In this document: piece after piece, positions 15,290-24,863 of the stretch
Position numbering within the stretch: the stretch's first letter is position 1
Layout of the letters: each line of letters opens with the position of its first letter
Source of the DNA: RPQJ01 sp963748985
Lineage (GTDB): Bacteria > Pseudomonadota > Gammaproteobacteria > Steroidobacterales > Steroidobacteraceae
Direction of reading: 5' to 3'
Length of the DNA: 64,000 bases
NCBI GenBank assembly: GCA_963748985.1
Contig: CAVVKQ010000005.1
Location: 179,288 to 243,287 of the forward strand
Made by a program: the position numbers and the translations under genes
Notes under the pieces: generated by a model
Databases searched by the model: none
Seen by the model: the letters and a program-made list of their open reading frames with translations, nothing else
Told to the model about the DNA's origin: nothing

Positions 15290-17287
15290 TCAGTCCGGGC
15301 GGGCTTCCCGAGACAACGCGGCGCGCCGGGTGTCGAGCTGCGTCACCTTGGCCTGGGATTCGCGCTGGGCTTCCTTGCGGTTCCACACCAGGTCGTCTGA
15401 CCTGGGAGCGGGCGTGTATTCGTGCACTGCGCGCATCAGAACGCCCAGTGTCGCGGGCACATCGAGCTTGTTCATGTCCTCACGGAGTTCCTCGAGCAAG
15501 GATTCAACTTGAGCCCATGACAGGCACGGCTCCAGGGCCCGCATGATCATCGGATGTTCGGTGCCGGAGACGTTCGAGCCGATCAGAAGTTCTTCGTAAA
15601 GCTTCTCGGCGGGCCGCAGCCCGGTGAACTGGATGTCGATGTCGCCCTCGGGATCCTGCTCGTCCCGCACCCGCAAGCCCGACAGGCTGATCATGCGCCT
15701 GGCGAGATCTGCGATCTTCACGGGCTTGCCCATGTCCAGCACGAACACGTCGCCGCCGTTGGCCATCGCGCCCGCCTGCAGCACCAGCTGGGTGGCCTCC
15801 GGAATGGTCATGAAGTAACGAATGATGTCCGGGTGCGTCACCGTGACCGGACCGCCCCTGCGAATCTGCTCGCGGAACAATGGCACGACGGAACCCGACG
15901 ACTCGAGGACGTTGCCGAACCGCACCATGCAGAACTTCGTGCGTCCGCCGCGGCTGCTGATGCCCTGTAGAACCATCTCGGCAAAGCGCTTCGTTGCGCC
16001 CATCACGTTGGTCGGATTCACCGCCTTGTCCGTCGAGATCAGGACGAACTTCTCCACGTTGCAGGCCAACGCCGCTTCCGCCGCATGCCAGGTGCTCAGG
16101 ACGTTGTTGTGAATCCCGGCTATCACGTTGTGCTCGACCATCGGCACGTGCTTGTAGGCGGCAGCGTGATAGATCGTCTGCACGCCATATGCCTGCATGA
16201 TTTCGACCAGGCGATTGCGGTGATGCGCGTTACCGAGCAAAGCCGTCACTTCGAGCTTGAAGCCATCATGCTGGGCGAGCAGCTTCAACTCGCGCTCGAT
16301 GTTGTAAAGCGCCAGCTCGGACATTTCGAACAGGACCATGCGGCGTGGACTGACACGCGCGATCTGGCGACAGAGTTCCGAGCCAATGGAGCCACCGGCG
16401 CCCGTGACCATGACCACCTTGTCGCGAATGCACGCGTCGAACAACGTCTGGATCGGGGCTACTGGCTCGCGCCCCAGCAGATCAGTTGCCTCGACGTCGC
16501 GCACGTCTTCGAGTTGTGCATTGCCCGCGAGAATGTCGCTGATGTCCGGTACGGTCTGCACACGCAGGCCGGGAGCCTGGATGCGTTCGAGCGCCGCGCG
16601 CCGCACCGTGCGACTCGCCGATGGCATGGCCAGCAGGACCCTGTCGATGTCGTACTCGCTGCGCAGCCTGTCGATATCGGCAGGACGATGCACGCGCAGC
16701 CCACCGATCACCGAGCCCCACAGGCTGCGGTCGTCATCGATGAACGCGATCGGCCTGGCCTCGGTGCTCGTCGCCATGGCCTGCGCGAGTCGTGCGCCGG
16801 CTGTTCCTGCCCCGTAGATCACGACGTTGCTGGCCGAGCTTGAACTTGGTGCGAGCAGCAGGCGAACGAGGTACCGGCTGCCTCCCACGTACAACAATGC
16901 AAGCGACCAGTAAATTGCCAGCGACGACCGCGGGACCGAACCAAAGCCCGGGACGTACGTGAGCAATACGAGAATGCCCGTCGAAACCGTAACGCCCAGC
17001 AGCGCAGCGACCAGTGCCTTGCTGCTGATGAATCGAATGACGGCCCGATAGAGGCCGAGCTTGACGAGAATGGGGACCGTGATGAGCGGCAGTGCGACGA
17101 ACAACAGTCCACCGCCGGAACTCCCGTGCTCGAAACTGCCCAGGCGCAGGGTGATGGCAAGCCACAGGATCAGCGGCAGCGCGATCAGGTCCGCCGATAC
17201 CATCAAGGCCTTTTTGGCGACGCGGGGCCAGTAGATGACCGAGCGCATCGCGCTGTGGGCGAATTGCAGGTTTGACTCGTCTCTCAT
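15290..17287 (-). CDS. wbpM: Membrane-bound nucleotide-sugar 4,6-dehydratase (WbpM/CapD family)
   Basis: 665 residues from ATG 17287 (AGG 6 bp upstream), the length of WbpM. The N-terminal ~150 residues hold about four membrane segments, followed by a CoA-binding-like domain (VVIYGAGTAGARLAQAM) and the catalytic domain (VTGAGGSIGSELCRQI). The active site reads STDKAVNPTNVMGATKR, Met replacing the usual Tyr as in WbpM/FlaA1. Family members convert UDP-GlcNAc to the 4-keto-6-deoxy sugar, precursor of QuiNAc, FucNAc or bacillosamine. Minus strand, upstream of fcl and gmd in the same locus. Confidence 0.9.
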   Translation of the reverse strand: MRDESNLQFAHSAMRSVIYWPRVAKKALMVSADLIALPLILWLAITLRLGSFEHGSSGGGLLFVALPLITVPILVKLGLYRAVIRFISSKALVAALLGVTVSTGILVLLTYVPGFGSVPRSSLAIYWSLALLYVGGSRYLVRLLLAPSSSSASNVVIYGAGTAGARLAQAMATSTEARPIAFIDDDRSLWGSVIGGLRVHRPADIDRLRSEYDIDRVLLAMPSASRTVRRAALERIQAPGLRVQTVPDISDILAGNAQLEDVRDVEATDLLGREPVAPIQTLFDACIRDKVVMVTGAGGSIGSELCRQIARVSPRRMVLFEMSELALYNIERELKLLAQHDGFKLEVTALLGNAHHRNRLVEIMQAYGVQTIYHAAAYKHVPMVEHNVIAGIHNNVLSTWHAAEAALACNVEKFVLISTDKAVNPTNVMGATKRFAEMVLQGISSRGGRTKFCMVRFGNVLESSGSVVPLFREQIRRGGPVTVTHPDIIRYFMTIPEATQLVLQAGAMANGGDVFVLDMGKPVKIADLARRMISLSGLRVRDEQDPEGDIDIQFTGLRPAEKLYEELLIGSNVSGTEHPMIMRALEPCLSWAQVESLLEELREDMNKLDVPATLGVLMRAVHEYTPAPRSDDLVWNRKEAQRESQAKVTQLDTRRAALSREARPD

Positions 17288-17431
17288 CGGCATCCTGCCA
17301 TTGTGCGGAACTGCAACTCCGGAAGCTTGCCGGAACGACATGGCGTCATGCCATATATCCGGATGCCCGCCTGATTGGCTTCTTGCATATTACCGAGTTT
17401 GGTCCATGCGGACCACCGCGCTGTTGCGCCG

Positions 17432-18373
17432 TCAACCACGAAACAACGTCGCATTCGCCCGGAACCAGGCACAGGTTTCGGCAATGCCTCGTTCGAGTCC
17501 GATGGACGGTTGCCAGCCGAGGCCGCGAATCTTCCCGATATCGAGCAACTTGCGGGGCGTGCCGTCCGGCTTGGTGGGGTCGAACGTGATACGTCCACCG
17601 AAACCGACCGCCTTCGCAACGAGCGCAGCCAGGTCGGCGATGGCGACATCCGTACCGCAACCGACGTTGACAGGCTCGACATCGGAGTAGTGCCGCATGA
17701 GATGCACGACTGCCGCCGCCAGGTCGTCGACGTGCAGGAACTCCCGGCGAGGCGTGCCGGTGCCCCAGACCACGACCTCCGGATCGCCCCGTTCTGTCGC
17801 CTCGTGAAAGCGACGGATCAGTGCCGGCAGGACGTGCGAATTCTGCAGATCGAAATTGTCACCAGGGCCGTACAGGTTGGTGGGCATCAACGAGATCGCG
17901 TCGAAGCCGTGCTGGCGACGATAGGCCTGGCACATCTTGATGCCGGCAATCTTGGCGATGGCGTACCACTCATTGGTAGGCTCGAGCGGACCGGTCAGCA
18001 GTGCGTCCTCGCGCATGGGTTGCGCGGCGTGCTTCGGGTAGATGCAGCTCGAGCCCAGAAAGCACAGTTTGCGCACGCCCGCATGCCAGGCCGAGTCGAT
18101 GACGTTGGTCTGGATCTGGAGGTTGTCGCGGATGAAATCCGCCGGGTATGTGCTGTTGGCGTGGATGCCGCCTACCTTGGCCGCGGCCAGGATGACCACT
18201 TCCGGGCGTTCCAACTCGAAGAACGCGCGGACCGCCGCCTGGTCGCGCAAGTCGAGCTCAGCCGACGTGCGCAACACGAGTCGTGCCATGCGCTGTCGCT
18301 TCAGCTCGCGCACAATCGCGGACCCGACCAGCCCGCGATGACCCGCGACAAAGATCCGGTCGGACTCATTCAT
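17432..18373 (-). CDS. fcl: GDP-L-fucose synthase
   Basis: 313 residues. It epimerises and reduces GDP-4-keto-6-deoxy-mannose (the Gmd product) to GDP-L-fucose. Motifs: NADP-binding VAGHRGLVGSAIVREL, SSCIYP, catalytic Tyr/Lys in EWYAIAKIAG, and NLYGPGDNFD. ATG 18373 overlaps the gmd stop by 8 bp, so the two are coupled. The upstream in-frame extension to 18676 lies inside gmd and is rejected. Confidence 0.96.
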   Translation of the reverse strand: MNESDRIFVAGHRGLVGSAIVRELKRQRMARLVLRTSAELDLRDQAAVRAFFELERPEVVILAAAKVGGIHANSTYPADFIRDNLQIQTNVIDSAWHAGVRKLCFLGSSCIYPKHAAQPMREDALLTGPLEPTNEWYAIAKIAGIKMCQAYRRQHGFDAISLMPTNLYGPGDNFDLQNSHVLPALIRRFHEATERGDPEVVVWGTGTPRREFLHVDDLAAAVVHLMRHYSDVEPVNVGCGTDVAIADLAALVAKAVGFGGRITFDPTKPDGTPRKLLDIGKIRGLGWQPSIGLERGIAETCAWFRANATLFRG

Positions 18374-19451
18374 GGTGCTGGTACACCTTGAAGCCCTGAC
18401 TCTCCATATGGGCGTCGCGCTTCGCGAGGTACAGGTCGGCTTCGACCATTTCCCGGACCAGCTCCGCGAAGCTTGTCTCGGGCATCCAGCCGAGTTTCGC
18501 TTTGGCCTTGCTGCAATCGCCGAGCAGCGTCTCGACCTCGGTGGGACGGAAATAGCGTGGATCGATCCTGACCAGCACCTTGCCGGACTTGCGGTCGACG
18601 CCCTCTTCCGCAACTCCCTCGCCACGCCACTCGATCGCGTAGCCAAGCTGTTCCCCGACAAGCTCGACAAACTCACGCACCGAGTGTTGCTCGCCGGTCG
18701 AGATCACGAAGTCGTCCGGCTCGTCCTGCTGCAGCATCAACCACTGCGCCTTGACGTAGTCACGCGCGTGACCCCAGTCACGAAATGCATCGATGTTGCC
18801 CAGATACAGGCACTGGTCGAGCCCCTGCTGGATGCGCGCCAGTCCACGTGTGATCTTGCGGGTCACAAACGTTTCGCCGCGCAGCGGGGACTCGTGGTTG
18901 AACAGGATGCCGTTGCAGGCGAAGAGACCGTAGGCCTCGCGGTAATTGACCGTGATCCAGTAGCCGTAGACCTTTGCGGCGCCATACGGTGAACGCGGAT
19001 AGAACGGCGTGTTCTCGGTCTGCGGAATCTCCTGGACTTTGCCGTACATCTCCGACGTCGAGGCCTGGTAGAAACGCGTCTTTTTTTCCAGTCGCAGGAT
19101 GCGGATCGCCTCGAGGATCCGCAAGGTGCCGAGTGCGTCGGAATTTGCCGTGTACTCTGGAGTCTCGAACGAGACGGCGACGTGACTCTGCGCGGCGAGG
19201 TTGTAGATCTCGTCCGGCTGCACTTCCTGGATCACGCGAATCAGGTTCGTGGCATCTGTAAGGTCGCCGTAGTGCAACTTGAGCCGCACGTTGTGCTCGT
19301 GCGGGTCGCGATACAGGTGGTCAATGCGATCCGTATTGAAGAGCGAAGAACGGCGCTTGATGCCGTGCACTTCATAGCCCTTCTCAAGCAGGAATTCTGC
19401 CAGGTACGCGCCGTCCTGGCCCGTGATGCCGGTGATTAATGCTTTCTTCAC
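18366..19451 (-). CDS. gmd: GDP-mannose 4,6-dehydratase
   Basis: 361 residues. It converts GDP-mannose, supplied by ManB/ManC, to GDP-4-keto-6-deoxy-mannose. The NADP-binding motif TGITGQDGAYLAEFLL opens the protein; the catalytic triad lies in STSEMYG and SPYGAAKVYGYW. Length and sequence are typical. ATG 19451 fits the family start. Confidence 0.97.
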   Translation of the reverse strand: MKKALITGITGQDGAYLAEFLLEKGYEVHGIKRRSSLFNTDRIDHLYRDPHEHNVRLKLHYGDLTDATNLIRVIQEVQPDEIYNLAAQSHVAVSFETPEYTANSDALGTLRILEAIRILRLEKKTRFYQASTSEMYGKVQEIPQTENTPFYPRSPYGAAKVYGYWITVNYREAYGLFACNGILFNHESPLRGETFVTRKITRGLARIQQGLDQCLYLGNIDAFRDWGHARDYVKAQWLMLQQDEPDDFVISTGEQHSVREFVELVGEQLGYAIEWRGEGVAEEGVDRKSGKVLVRIDPRYFRPTEVETLLGDCSKAKAKLGWMPETSFAELVREMVEADLYLAKRDAHMESQGFKVYQHHE

Positions 19452-19485
19452 TCACGTTCCCCAGTCCTGTTGCCTTGAATCGCGC

Positions 19486-20526
19486 TCAGCTGCGAACCAG
19501 CGGCATCTCCTCGCGACCTGCACCCGCCCAGACCGCGATCGCCACCAAGGGCGCGTACGCCACGAACGCGATGACCCCGGAATACCCGGGTCGCTGCGTT
19601 GCCAGGAGCGACAACGGCAGCAACCAGATCACGTTGATCGCCAACGCCCCAAGGGTAACAGACCCATGGCTGCCGAATCTCCGGCTGAGCCGCTGATACG
19701 CATGCGACCGATGCGCCTGGTGCCATTTCTTGCCATGAGCCACCCGTCGCAGCAGGGTCACCGTGGCATCCGTGACGAAGATCCCGAACAGGATCACGAT
19801 GACCCACGGATCAAGTCCGGACTCACGATGAGCGATCAGCGCCAGACCGCCAAGCATGAATCCCAGAAAGCCGCTGCCCGCGTCACCCATGAAAATCTGC
19901 GCGGGAGGCCAGTTGTAGAAGAGAAACCCGATTGAGGCCGCCGCGATTGCAAGGCACGTCGCAAGCAGCGCATCCGACGCTCCAGGCCCCCACTGCGTGC
20001 AGAGCCCGAGAGCGAGACTGACGAAGGCTGCCTCCATCGCAGCAATGCCGTCGATACCGTCCATGAAGTTGAACAGGTTTAGAAGCCACAAAACCGCGAC
20101 GAGTGTCAGCAACCACTGGGCTGCCGGCACGGGCGGAACGCCTGGAAGATCGAGTGGTCCCAGGTCGCGCGTTGCAAACAGCAGTACCGCGACGCCCAGG
20201 ACGTGCACCGCGAATCGCTTTGAGGCCACGACCCCTCTACGATCGTCGAGGTATCCCACGATCGCAATTCCCAGAGCGGCCAGAATTATCAGCGCGGCAA
20301 TACTACGCCAGGTCTCATCGATGGCGCCGACGCAGACCAGGGTCGTGCAGACCACCAACACGATCGCGACACCCCCGCCCCGTGGCGTCGGAACCGCATG
20401 TGAGCTGCGCGCGTTAGGCACGTCGAGCAATTGCTTTCGCAACGCATAGTCCCGGTATCGCCGCGTGAGAAGGGCAGCGGCCGTCGCTGCAGCCAGTGCA
20501 CCGACCAGGAAAAACAGTCCCTTCAC
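19486..20526 (-). CDS. wbpL: Undecaprenyl-phosphate sugar-1-phosphate transferase (WbpL/WecA-like)
   Basis: 346 residues, polytopic (about 10-11 segments). It loads the first sugar phosphate onto undecaprenyl phosphate. Family motifs: VPTPRGGGVA, GYLDDRR, NLFNFMDGIDGIAA, FMGDAGSGFLGF and HRSHAYQR. GTG 20526 overlaps the epimerase stop by 4 bp (GTGA); the alternative at 20559 would lie deeper in the upstream gene. The epimerase pairing matches wbpV-wbpL, so the first sugar may be QuiNAc or FucNAc. Confidence 0.9.
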   Translation of the reverse strand: MKGLFFLVGALAAATAAALLTRRYRDYALRKQLLDVPNARSSHAVPTPRGGGVAIVLVVCTTLVCVGAIDETWRSIAALIILAALGIAIVGYLDDRRGVVASKRFAVHVLGVAVLLFATRDLGPLDLPGVPPVPAAQWLLTLVAVLWLLNLFNFMDGIDGIAAMEAAFVSLALGLCTQWGPGASDALLATCLAIAAASIGFLFYNWPPAQIFMGDAGSGFLGFMLGGLALIAHRESGLDPWVIVILFGIFVTDATVTLLRRVAHGKKWHQAHRSHAYQRLSRRFGSHGSVTLGALAINVIWLLPLSLLATQRPGYSGVIAFVAYAPLVAIAVWAGAGREEMPLVRS

Positions 20527-21428
20527 CGGACAACGCCCCCGGTTGCACGGATCGTCCACTCGAGTTCACTGGCAAATTCGAACTCGGGTGACCAACCCAA
20601 AGTACTGCAGGCCAGCGAGCCCCTCAGGACGAACGGCTCCAGCAGGCGATGCAGATCACCTTCCCGCCCGGCCAATTTTAGTGCGGCAGCCAGCATCGGT
20701 GGAGGCACGACGAATACCCGGTTCCGGCGGCCTACGGCCGCGGCAATCGCTCCCGCCAACGCCGCCACACTTGTAACTTCCCGGTCCGAAACCAGCATCG
20801 GCCGCGCCTCGACCGAGTTGCAGGTCGCGGCGCGGAGCATCACGTCGCACAGATTTCGAACGCTGATCAGGCTGCGCGGTGCGCGAAGGCCTCCGAGGGG
20901 CAGCGGAATCCCCGTTCGCACCGCCTTCAGGATGCGGTCGAAATTTCCAGGCGCACCGGGCCCGTAGACCATCGGCGGGCGCAGGACCACGACTTCAAGG
21001 AGCGCGCCGAACTCCGCTGCCAGCATCTGCTCAGCCGCCAGCTTCGAGCGGGTGTATTCATCGTGAGGAGCCGCGGGGCTCGTGTCGGTGAAGCCTTCCG
21101 TCGGCGATCGATCGCCAAGGACGCCGGCCGAGCTGACGAATACGAACCTGCTCACTCCGGCCGACACACATGCCTGCGCAACAGCGCGGGTGATTCCGAC
21201 GTTGGCTTCGTGAAACTCGCGAACCGGATCGGCAGCGACGTCGCGTAGACGATGCGCACGGCCCGCAAGGTGGATGACCGCATCCGCCCCGCGCAATGCA
21301 GCCGGGAGTTCGGGGCTGCCGATCATCGCCCGCGACAGGGGCAGTTCGACACATTGCTGGCTCGCGAGCCAGCGAGACAGGTGCCCGCCGACGAACCCAG
21401 TTGTACCGCTAACCGCTATTCGCTTCAC
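20523..21428 (-). CDS. NAD-dependent nucleotide-sugar epimerase/reductase (WbpV-like)
   Basis: 301 residues, extended SDR family. NAD motif VSGTTGFVGGHL, then VIHLAGRAH, the SSAGVLGD region and catalytic Tyr-x3-Lys in EYTRSKLAAE. The closest pattern I recognise is WbpV-type reductases that convert the 4-keto sugar made by WbpM-like dehydratases to UDP-QuiNAc or a related sugar. GTG 21428 overlaps the upstream stop by 4 bp. Exact product is inferred from the wbpM and wbpL-like neighbours. Confidence 0.78.
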   Translation of the reverse strand: MKRIAVSGTTGFVGGHLSRWLASQQCVELPLSRAMIGSPELPAALRGADAVIHLAGRAHRLRDVAADPVREFHEANVGITRAVAQACVSAGVSRFVFVSSAGVLGDRSPTEGFTDTSPAAPHDEYTRSKLAAEQMLAAEFGALLEVVVLRPPMVYGPGAPGNFDRILKAVRTGIPLPLGGLRAPRSLISVRNLCDVMLRAATCNSVEARPMLVSDREVTSVAALAGAIAAAVGRRNRVFVVPPPMLAAALKLAGREGDLHRLLEPFVLRGSLACSTLGWSPEFEFASELEWTIRATGGVVR

Positions 21429-22672
21429 GCCAGGACGTCCCGCGCAGGTTCAGCAAGACAATCCGCAACAACCGCCTCATACCGCGCCAGTGCCGACTCG
21501 CGCGACAGGTCGGCGTGGTAGCCGACCGACCCGGCGTTACCCATGAGCTCCAGGCCCGCGGGATCGCGCGCGGCCATCACGATCGCATCCCGGACCGCAT
21601 CCACATCGCCGTTGCGAATTGCAATACCACAGCTATATCTGGCCAGGAAGTGGTCCACATCGCTGCGCGGCCCGATGTAGAGAGATGGAATTCCGCGGGA
21701 CATGTATCCGAGCAGCTTGCTCGGGACGATCAGTCCCTCAAAACCTGGCCGTAACGTCACGATCGCCAGGTCCGCGAGTCCCATGCTCTCAGGCAATCGA
21801 TCGGCAGGCACGAATCCGGAGTAACGGACCACCGCGTCCAGGCCGAACTCGTGCGTCAGTCGCTGCACTTCCGCAAGTCGGCCGCCACCACCGATGATAA
21901 CGAGTCGCGCTGCCGGCACCTGTTCGAGGGCGCGAGCGAATCCCTGGAGAAGGGTCTCAAACTCGTGGCCAACACCGAGGTTGCCGGAGTACACCAGCAC
22001 GAACTTGCCCTCGAGACCCCACTGAGTTCGCAGGGTGTTTCTCGAACCTCGAACGACCCCCTCGGCGCCGGTCGACCAGTTCGAAATCTCGACGATCTTG
22101 TCAGGCGCAACACCCTTGGCAATCAAACGTTCTCGCATGACTGGTCCGAGTGCGACGACCCGACGTGCACCGCGGTATGCGCGCCTGAACACAGAACCGA
22201 GTAACCGTGACACGACTCCACGCGGACGAATGGCACCGTGAACCTCGAGCACTTCCGGATAAACATCCATCGCGATGAGCAGATAGGGTCGACGCCGGAG
22301 CGTGGCCGCGGCGGCGACCAGCGGCACGGCAAGCGGCGGGTTGGTCTGTGAGACGAACAGGCTCGGGCGACGTCTGAAGAACAACAATGGCAACAAGGCC
22401 GCGCAGAACCACGCCTGCCGCAAAATCTTGAAGCGATGGATGTCGCCACCCAGCAGCCTGGGGATACGTCGGATCCGCACGCCCTGTAGCGCTGGGTCGG
22501 CACCCGGCGACCCATCCACGGGAACGTACTGCTCCGACCCGCAGATGACTTCGACCTCGTACCCACGGTCGACGAGATGAGTGCTGAGGTCGCGCGGCAG
22601 TTCCGTACCGCCCCAACCGTCCGGGTAGTAGAACTGTTCGACGAACAGAGCGCTCGGCTTGCGATCAGGCAT
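21425..22672 (-). CDS. Glycosyltransferase family 4 (WbuB-like)
   Basis: 415 residues, GT-B fold. N-terminal VEQFYYPDGWGGTELPRDLSTHL and C-terminal LVYSGNLGVGHEFETLLQGF, LVIIGGGGRL and LADLAIVTLRPGFEGLIVPSKLLGYMS are typical of WbuB-like GT4 enzymes that add the second sugar of an O-unit. ATG 22672 is chosen because AAGG lies 8 bp upstream. Donor and acceptor cannot be read from sequence. Coupled to the downstream epimerase by a 4-bp overlap. Confidence 0.85.
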   Translation of the reverse strand: MPDRKPSALFVEQFYYPDGWGGTELPRDLSTHLVDRGYEVEVICGSEQYVPVDGSPGADPALQGVRIRRIPRLLGGDIHRFKILRQAWFCAALLPLLFFRRRPSLFVSQTNPPLAVPLVAAAATLRRRPYLLIAMDVYPEVLEVHGAIRPRGVVSRLLGSVFRRAYRGARRVVALGPVMRERLIAKGVAPDKIVEISNWSTGAEGVVRGSRNTLRTQWGLEGKFVLVYSGNLGVGHEFETLLQGFARALEQVPAARLVIIGGGGRLAEVQRLTHEFGLDAVVRYSGFVPADRLPESMGLADLAIVTLRPGFEGLIVPSKLLGYMSRGIPSLYIGPRSDVDHFLARYSCGIAIRNGDVDAVRDAIVMAARDPAGLELMGNAGSVGYHADLSRESALARYEAVVADCLAEPARDVLA

Positions 22673-22728
22673 GGTCGTCGCCTTCAGCAAGAACCGCGCC
22701 GGAACAAGCGGGAGGTCGACATTGCACG

Positions 22729-23943
22729 CTACACCGTTGCCCCGCTAAATCGGCGTGCCGCAAGTTGCACGGCATCCGCAAAGCGCGCGGCATAGCGAAC
22801 GACATTGGCGTCCGCTGCTACTGCCGCAGCGGAAGCTCGCTCCACGAGATTCCCGTTGCCGAACCTGCGTTCGGCCTCCAGCAATGCTTCGGCCGTGCTC
22901 GCTGCGGACGACGGGGCAAAATAGACTGCCGACTCACCCGCCTGCTCGCGATGTACCGCCAGGTCGGACAGCACCATCGGCACGCCGAGCGCCTTGGCTT
23001 CCTCAACGGTCGTGCTCCACCCCTCGAACAGCGACGGATTGATCAACGCCCGACAACTGGCCATCAGGGCCAGCACCTCGGCATAGGGCAGCATGCCGAG
23101 AAACCGGAACTGGGCCCCCAGGCCGTGCGACCGAACACTCTCGCGCAACTGATCGAAATGTTGGACGTGCCGGACGTCAGCCGGATTGCCGGACGCCGCG
23201 ACGACGATCGAACGACCCCGTTCACCAAGCAGCGCGAGAGCCTCGATGACGACCGCATGGTTCTTGTGTTTCCAGAACTGGTTCGGCATGAACAGAAAGT
23301 CGTCCGGCAATTCGTGCCGCCGCAGTAACTCGGCCAGCGTTGCATGCGAAATCGACGGTGGCGAAACTGCGAAAGGCACCACCACGGTCCTGCCGCGTGT
23401 CGTCGGATAAAACGTCTCGCAGTCCCGACGTGCATCTTCGCTGCTCAGCATGATCGTGCGGCCGGCAGCCACCTGCACGCGGTACCCGATGTCACGGCGC
23501 CACCAGTAGCCAGTCGAGAACATGTGCGGTAGGTGTCGATGCTGGAAATCAGGAATCCAAGTCAGGCACGGTAGCGGAAATCGCCAGCCGTAGAATCCAG
23601 CCGCCTCGAATACGACGTCGATCCTTCGATCCGTCAGTTCCTTCTCGATGCGTTTCACGCGACCCAGCACGAATGAGCCGATCTGGCTGGCGGTCGTCTG
23701 GCGGAAGGCCGTGCCGTTCGCGCACACCATGTCCCCACCAAGCAATTGCCGGAACGGCGCCAGATCTTCGGCTGATACGTCCGAGCCCGAGAAGAGCACG
23801 GGATCCACGTCGACGTCTCGATGTGCCTTCAGCACACGGAACAGGTTCAGTAAATAATTGCGCCCGCCCGTCCAATGGCTGCCACCGATAAGCAGTAAAA
23901 GCGACCCGCATCTCTCAGCGCTCGTTACTCTGCTCGAAACCAT
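22729..23943 (-). CDS. Glycosyltransferase, GT-B fold (GT4-like)
   Basis: 404 residues. The C-terminal half shows MPNQFWKHKNHAVVIEALALL, FRFLGMLPYAEVLALMASCRALINPSLFEGWSTTVEEAKALGVPMVLSD, a clear GT4 nucleotide-sugar-binding region. The N-terminus has LLLLIGGSHWTGGRNYLLNL, typical of acceptor domains. ATG 23943 overlaps the end of the frameshifted epimerase upstream by 19 bp. Minus-strand member of the O-unit assembly operon; specificity unknown. Confidence 0.85.
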   Translation of the reverse strand: MVSSRVTSAERCGSLLLLIGGSHWTGGRNYLLNLFRVLKAHRDVDVDPVLFSGSDVSAEDLAPFRQLLGGDMVCANGTAFRQTTASQIGSFVLGRVKRIEKELTDRRIDVVFEAAGFYGWRFPLPCLTWIPDFQHRHLPHMFSTGYWWRRDIGYRVQVAAGRTIMLSSEDARRDCETFYPTTRGRTVVVPFAVSPPSISHATLAELLRRHELPDDFLFMPNQFWKHKNHAVVIEALALLGERGRSIVVAASGNPADVRHVQHFDQLRESVRSHGLGAQFRFLGMLPYAEVLALMASCRALINPSLFEGWSTTVEEAKALGVPMVLSDLAVHREQAGESAVYFAPSSAASTAEALLEAERRFGNGNLVERASAAAVAADANVVRYAARFADAVQLAARRFSGATV

Positions 23944-24862
23944 GCCAAGTAGTTCGCCAAGCCCTCCCGCAGCTCGACGTGCCAGCGGAACCCCACGGAG
24001 TGCAGGCGATCCGGCCGCGCAATCATGCTGAAGGGATCGCCAGCGCGACTTTCGCCGTTGAACTGAAGCGCCACTGCGGGACGCCCCGGTTCGAACCAGC
24101 AGTCCCTGACCAATGTCGCGATTTCGCGGACGGTCGAACCTCGACCGGTGCCGACGTTGAATGCTGGCACTGATGCGTCCGCAAGTACGAGCAGTGTCTG
24201 CAGACGCACTCACCACATCGCGAACATCCGTCCAGTCGCGCAATTCGTCACCGGAGCCGCTGAGAACCAGCGGATCAACTCCGCTCGCGAGCCGGGAACA
24301 CAGATCCCACAGCAGCTGCTTCTTCAGACCCGACCCGTACACGGAGAACAAACGCGCAATCACTGCCCTCTGCCCATAGCTTGCTGCGTATGAGCGGCAG
24401 AGGTCTTCCATGACCCGCTTGTGATAACCGTAGGGAGAAAAAGGGTGCGATTCCGCGTCCTCAGGAATCTGACCGGCATGCCCAGATCCGTACACTGCGG
24501 CGCTAGAAACGACCAGCAACTTCGCGTCTGGTGCTTCGATTCGCAGCCAGTCCAGTAGTTCGGCTGTCGTAACGACGGTGCGAAAGAAGTCCTCTCGCGG
24601 ATTGGTGATCGCCGACCCAACCGACGACCCTCCTGCCAGGTGGATCACGTACTCTGGAAGGCCGACGGCTCGCTGCAAGAGCTGCAGGTTGCCCGGCAGA
24701 ATCTCACCATTGAGCCAGTACCTGACTCCATTCGCGCACGCCTCACTTTCGGGCCAGTTGCCATGTCCGACGCCCGCGACCGTATGTCCTGCCGCCGCTA
24801 ACGATCGCGCGAGATGCTGGCCAATAAAGCCCGCGCGCACCGGTGATGTAGGTCGTTACCAT
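23925..24862 (-). CDS. NAD-dependent sugar epimerase/dehydratase, two frameshifts
   Basis: SDR-type enzyme reading MVTTYITGARGF(I)GQHL at the N-terminus, VIHLAGGSSVG, SSAAVYG, catalytic Tyr/Lys in SPYGYHKRVME and a C-terminal half ending NYLAWFRAE. The frame breaks twice: in the run at 24829-24838 (one extra G in the GGCTTT context) and within 24205-24215, between DVRDVVS and RLQTLLVLADAS. Each needs one base, and both halves are well conserved, so sequencing error or very recent decay is likely. The start lies 1 bp after the methyltransferase stop. Substrate unknown. Confidence 0.75.
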
Positions 24863-24863
24863 G

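Noticed and set aside
22729..24840. 703-residue epimerase-glycosyltransferase fusion
   Set aside because: The apparent fusion is a frameshift in the epimerase that happens to run into the glycosyltransferase frame; the rest of the epimerase is found in another frame at 23925-24209.
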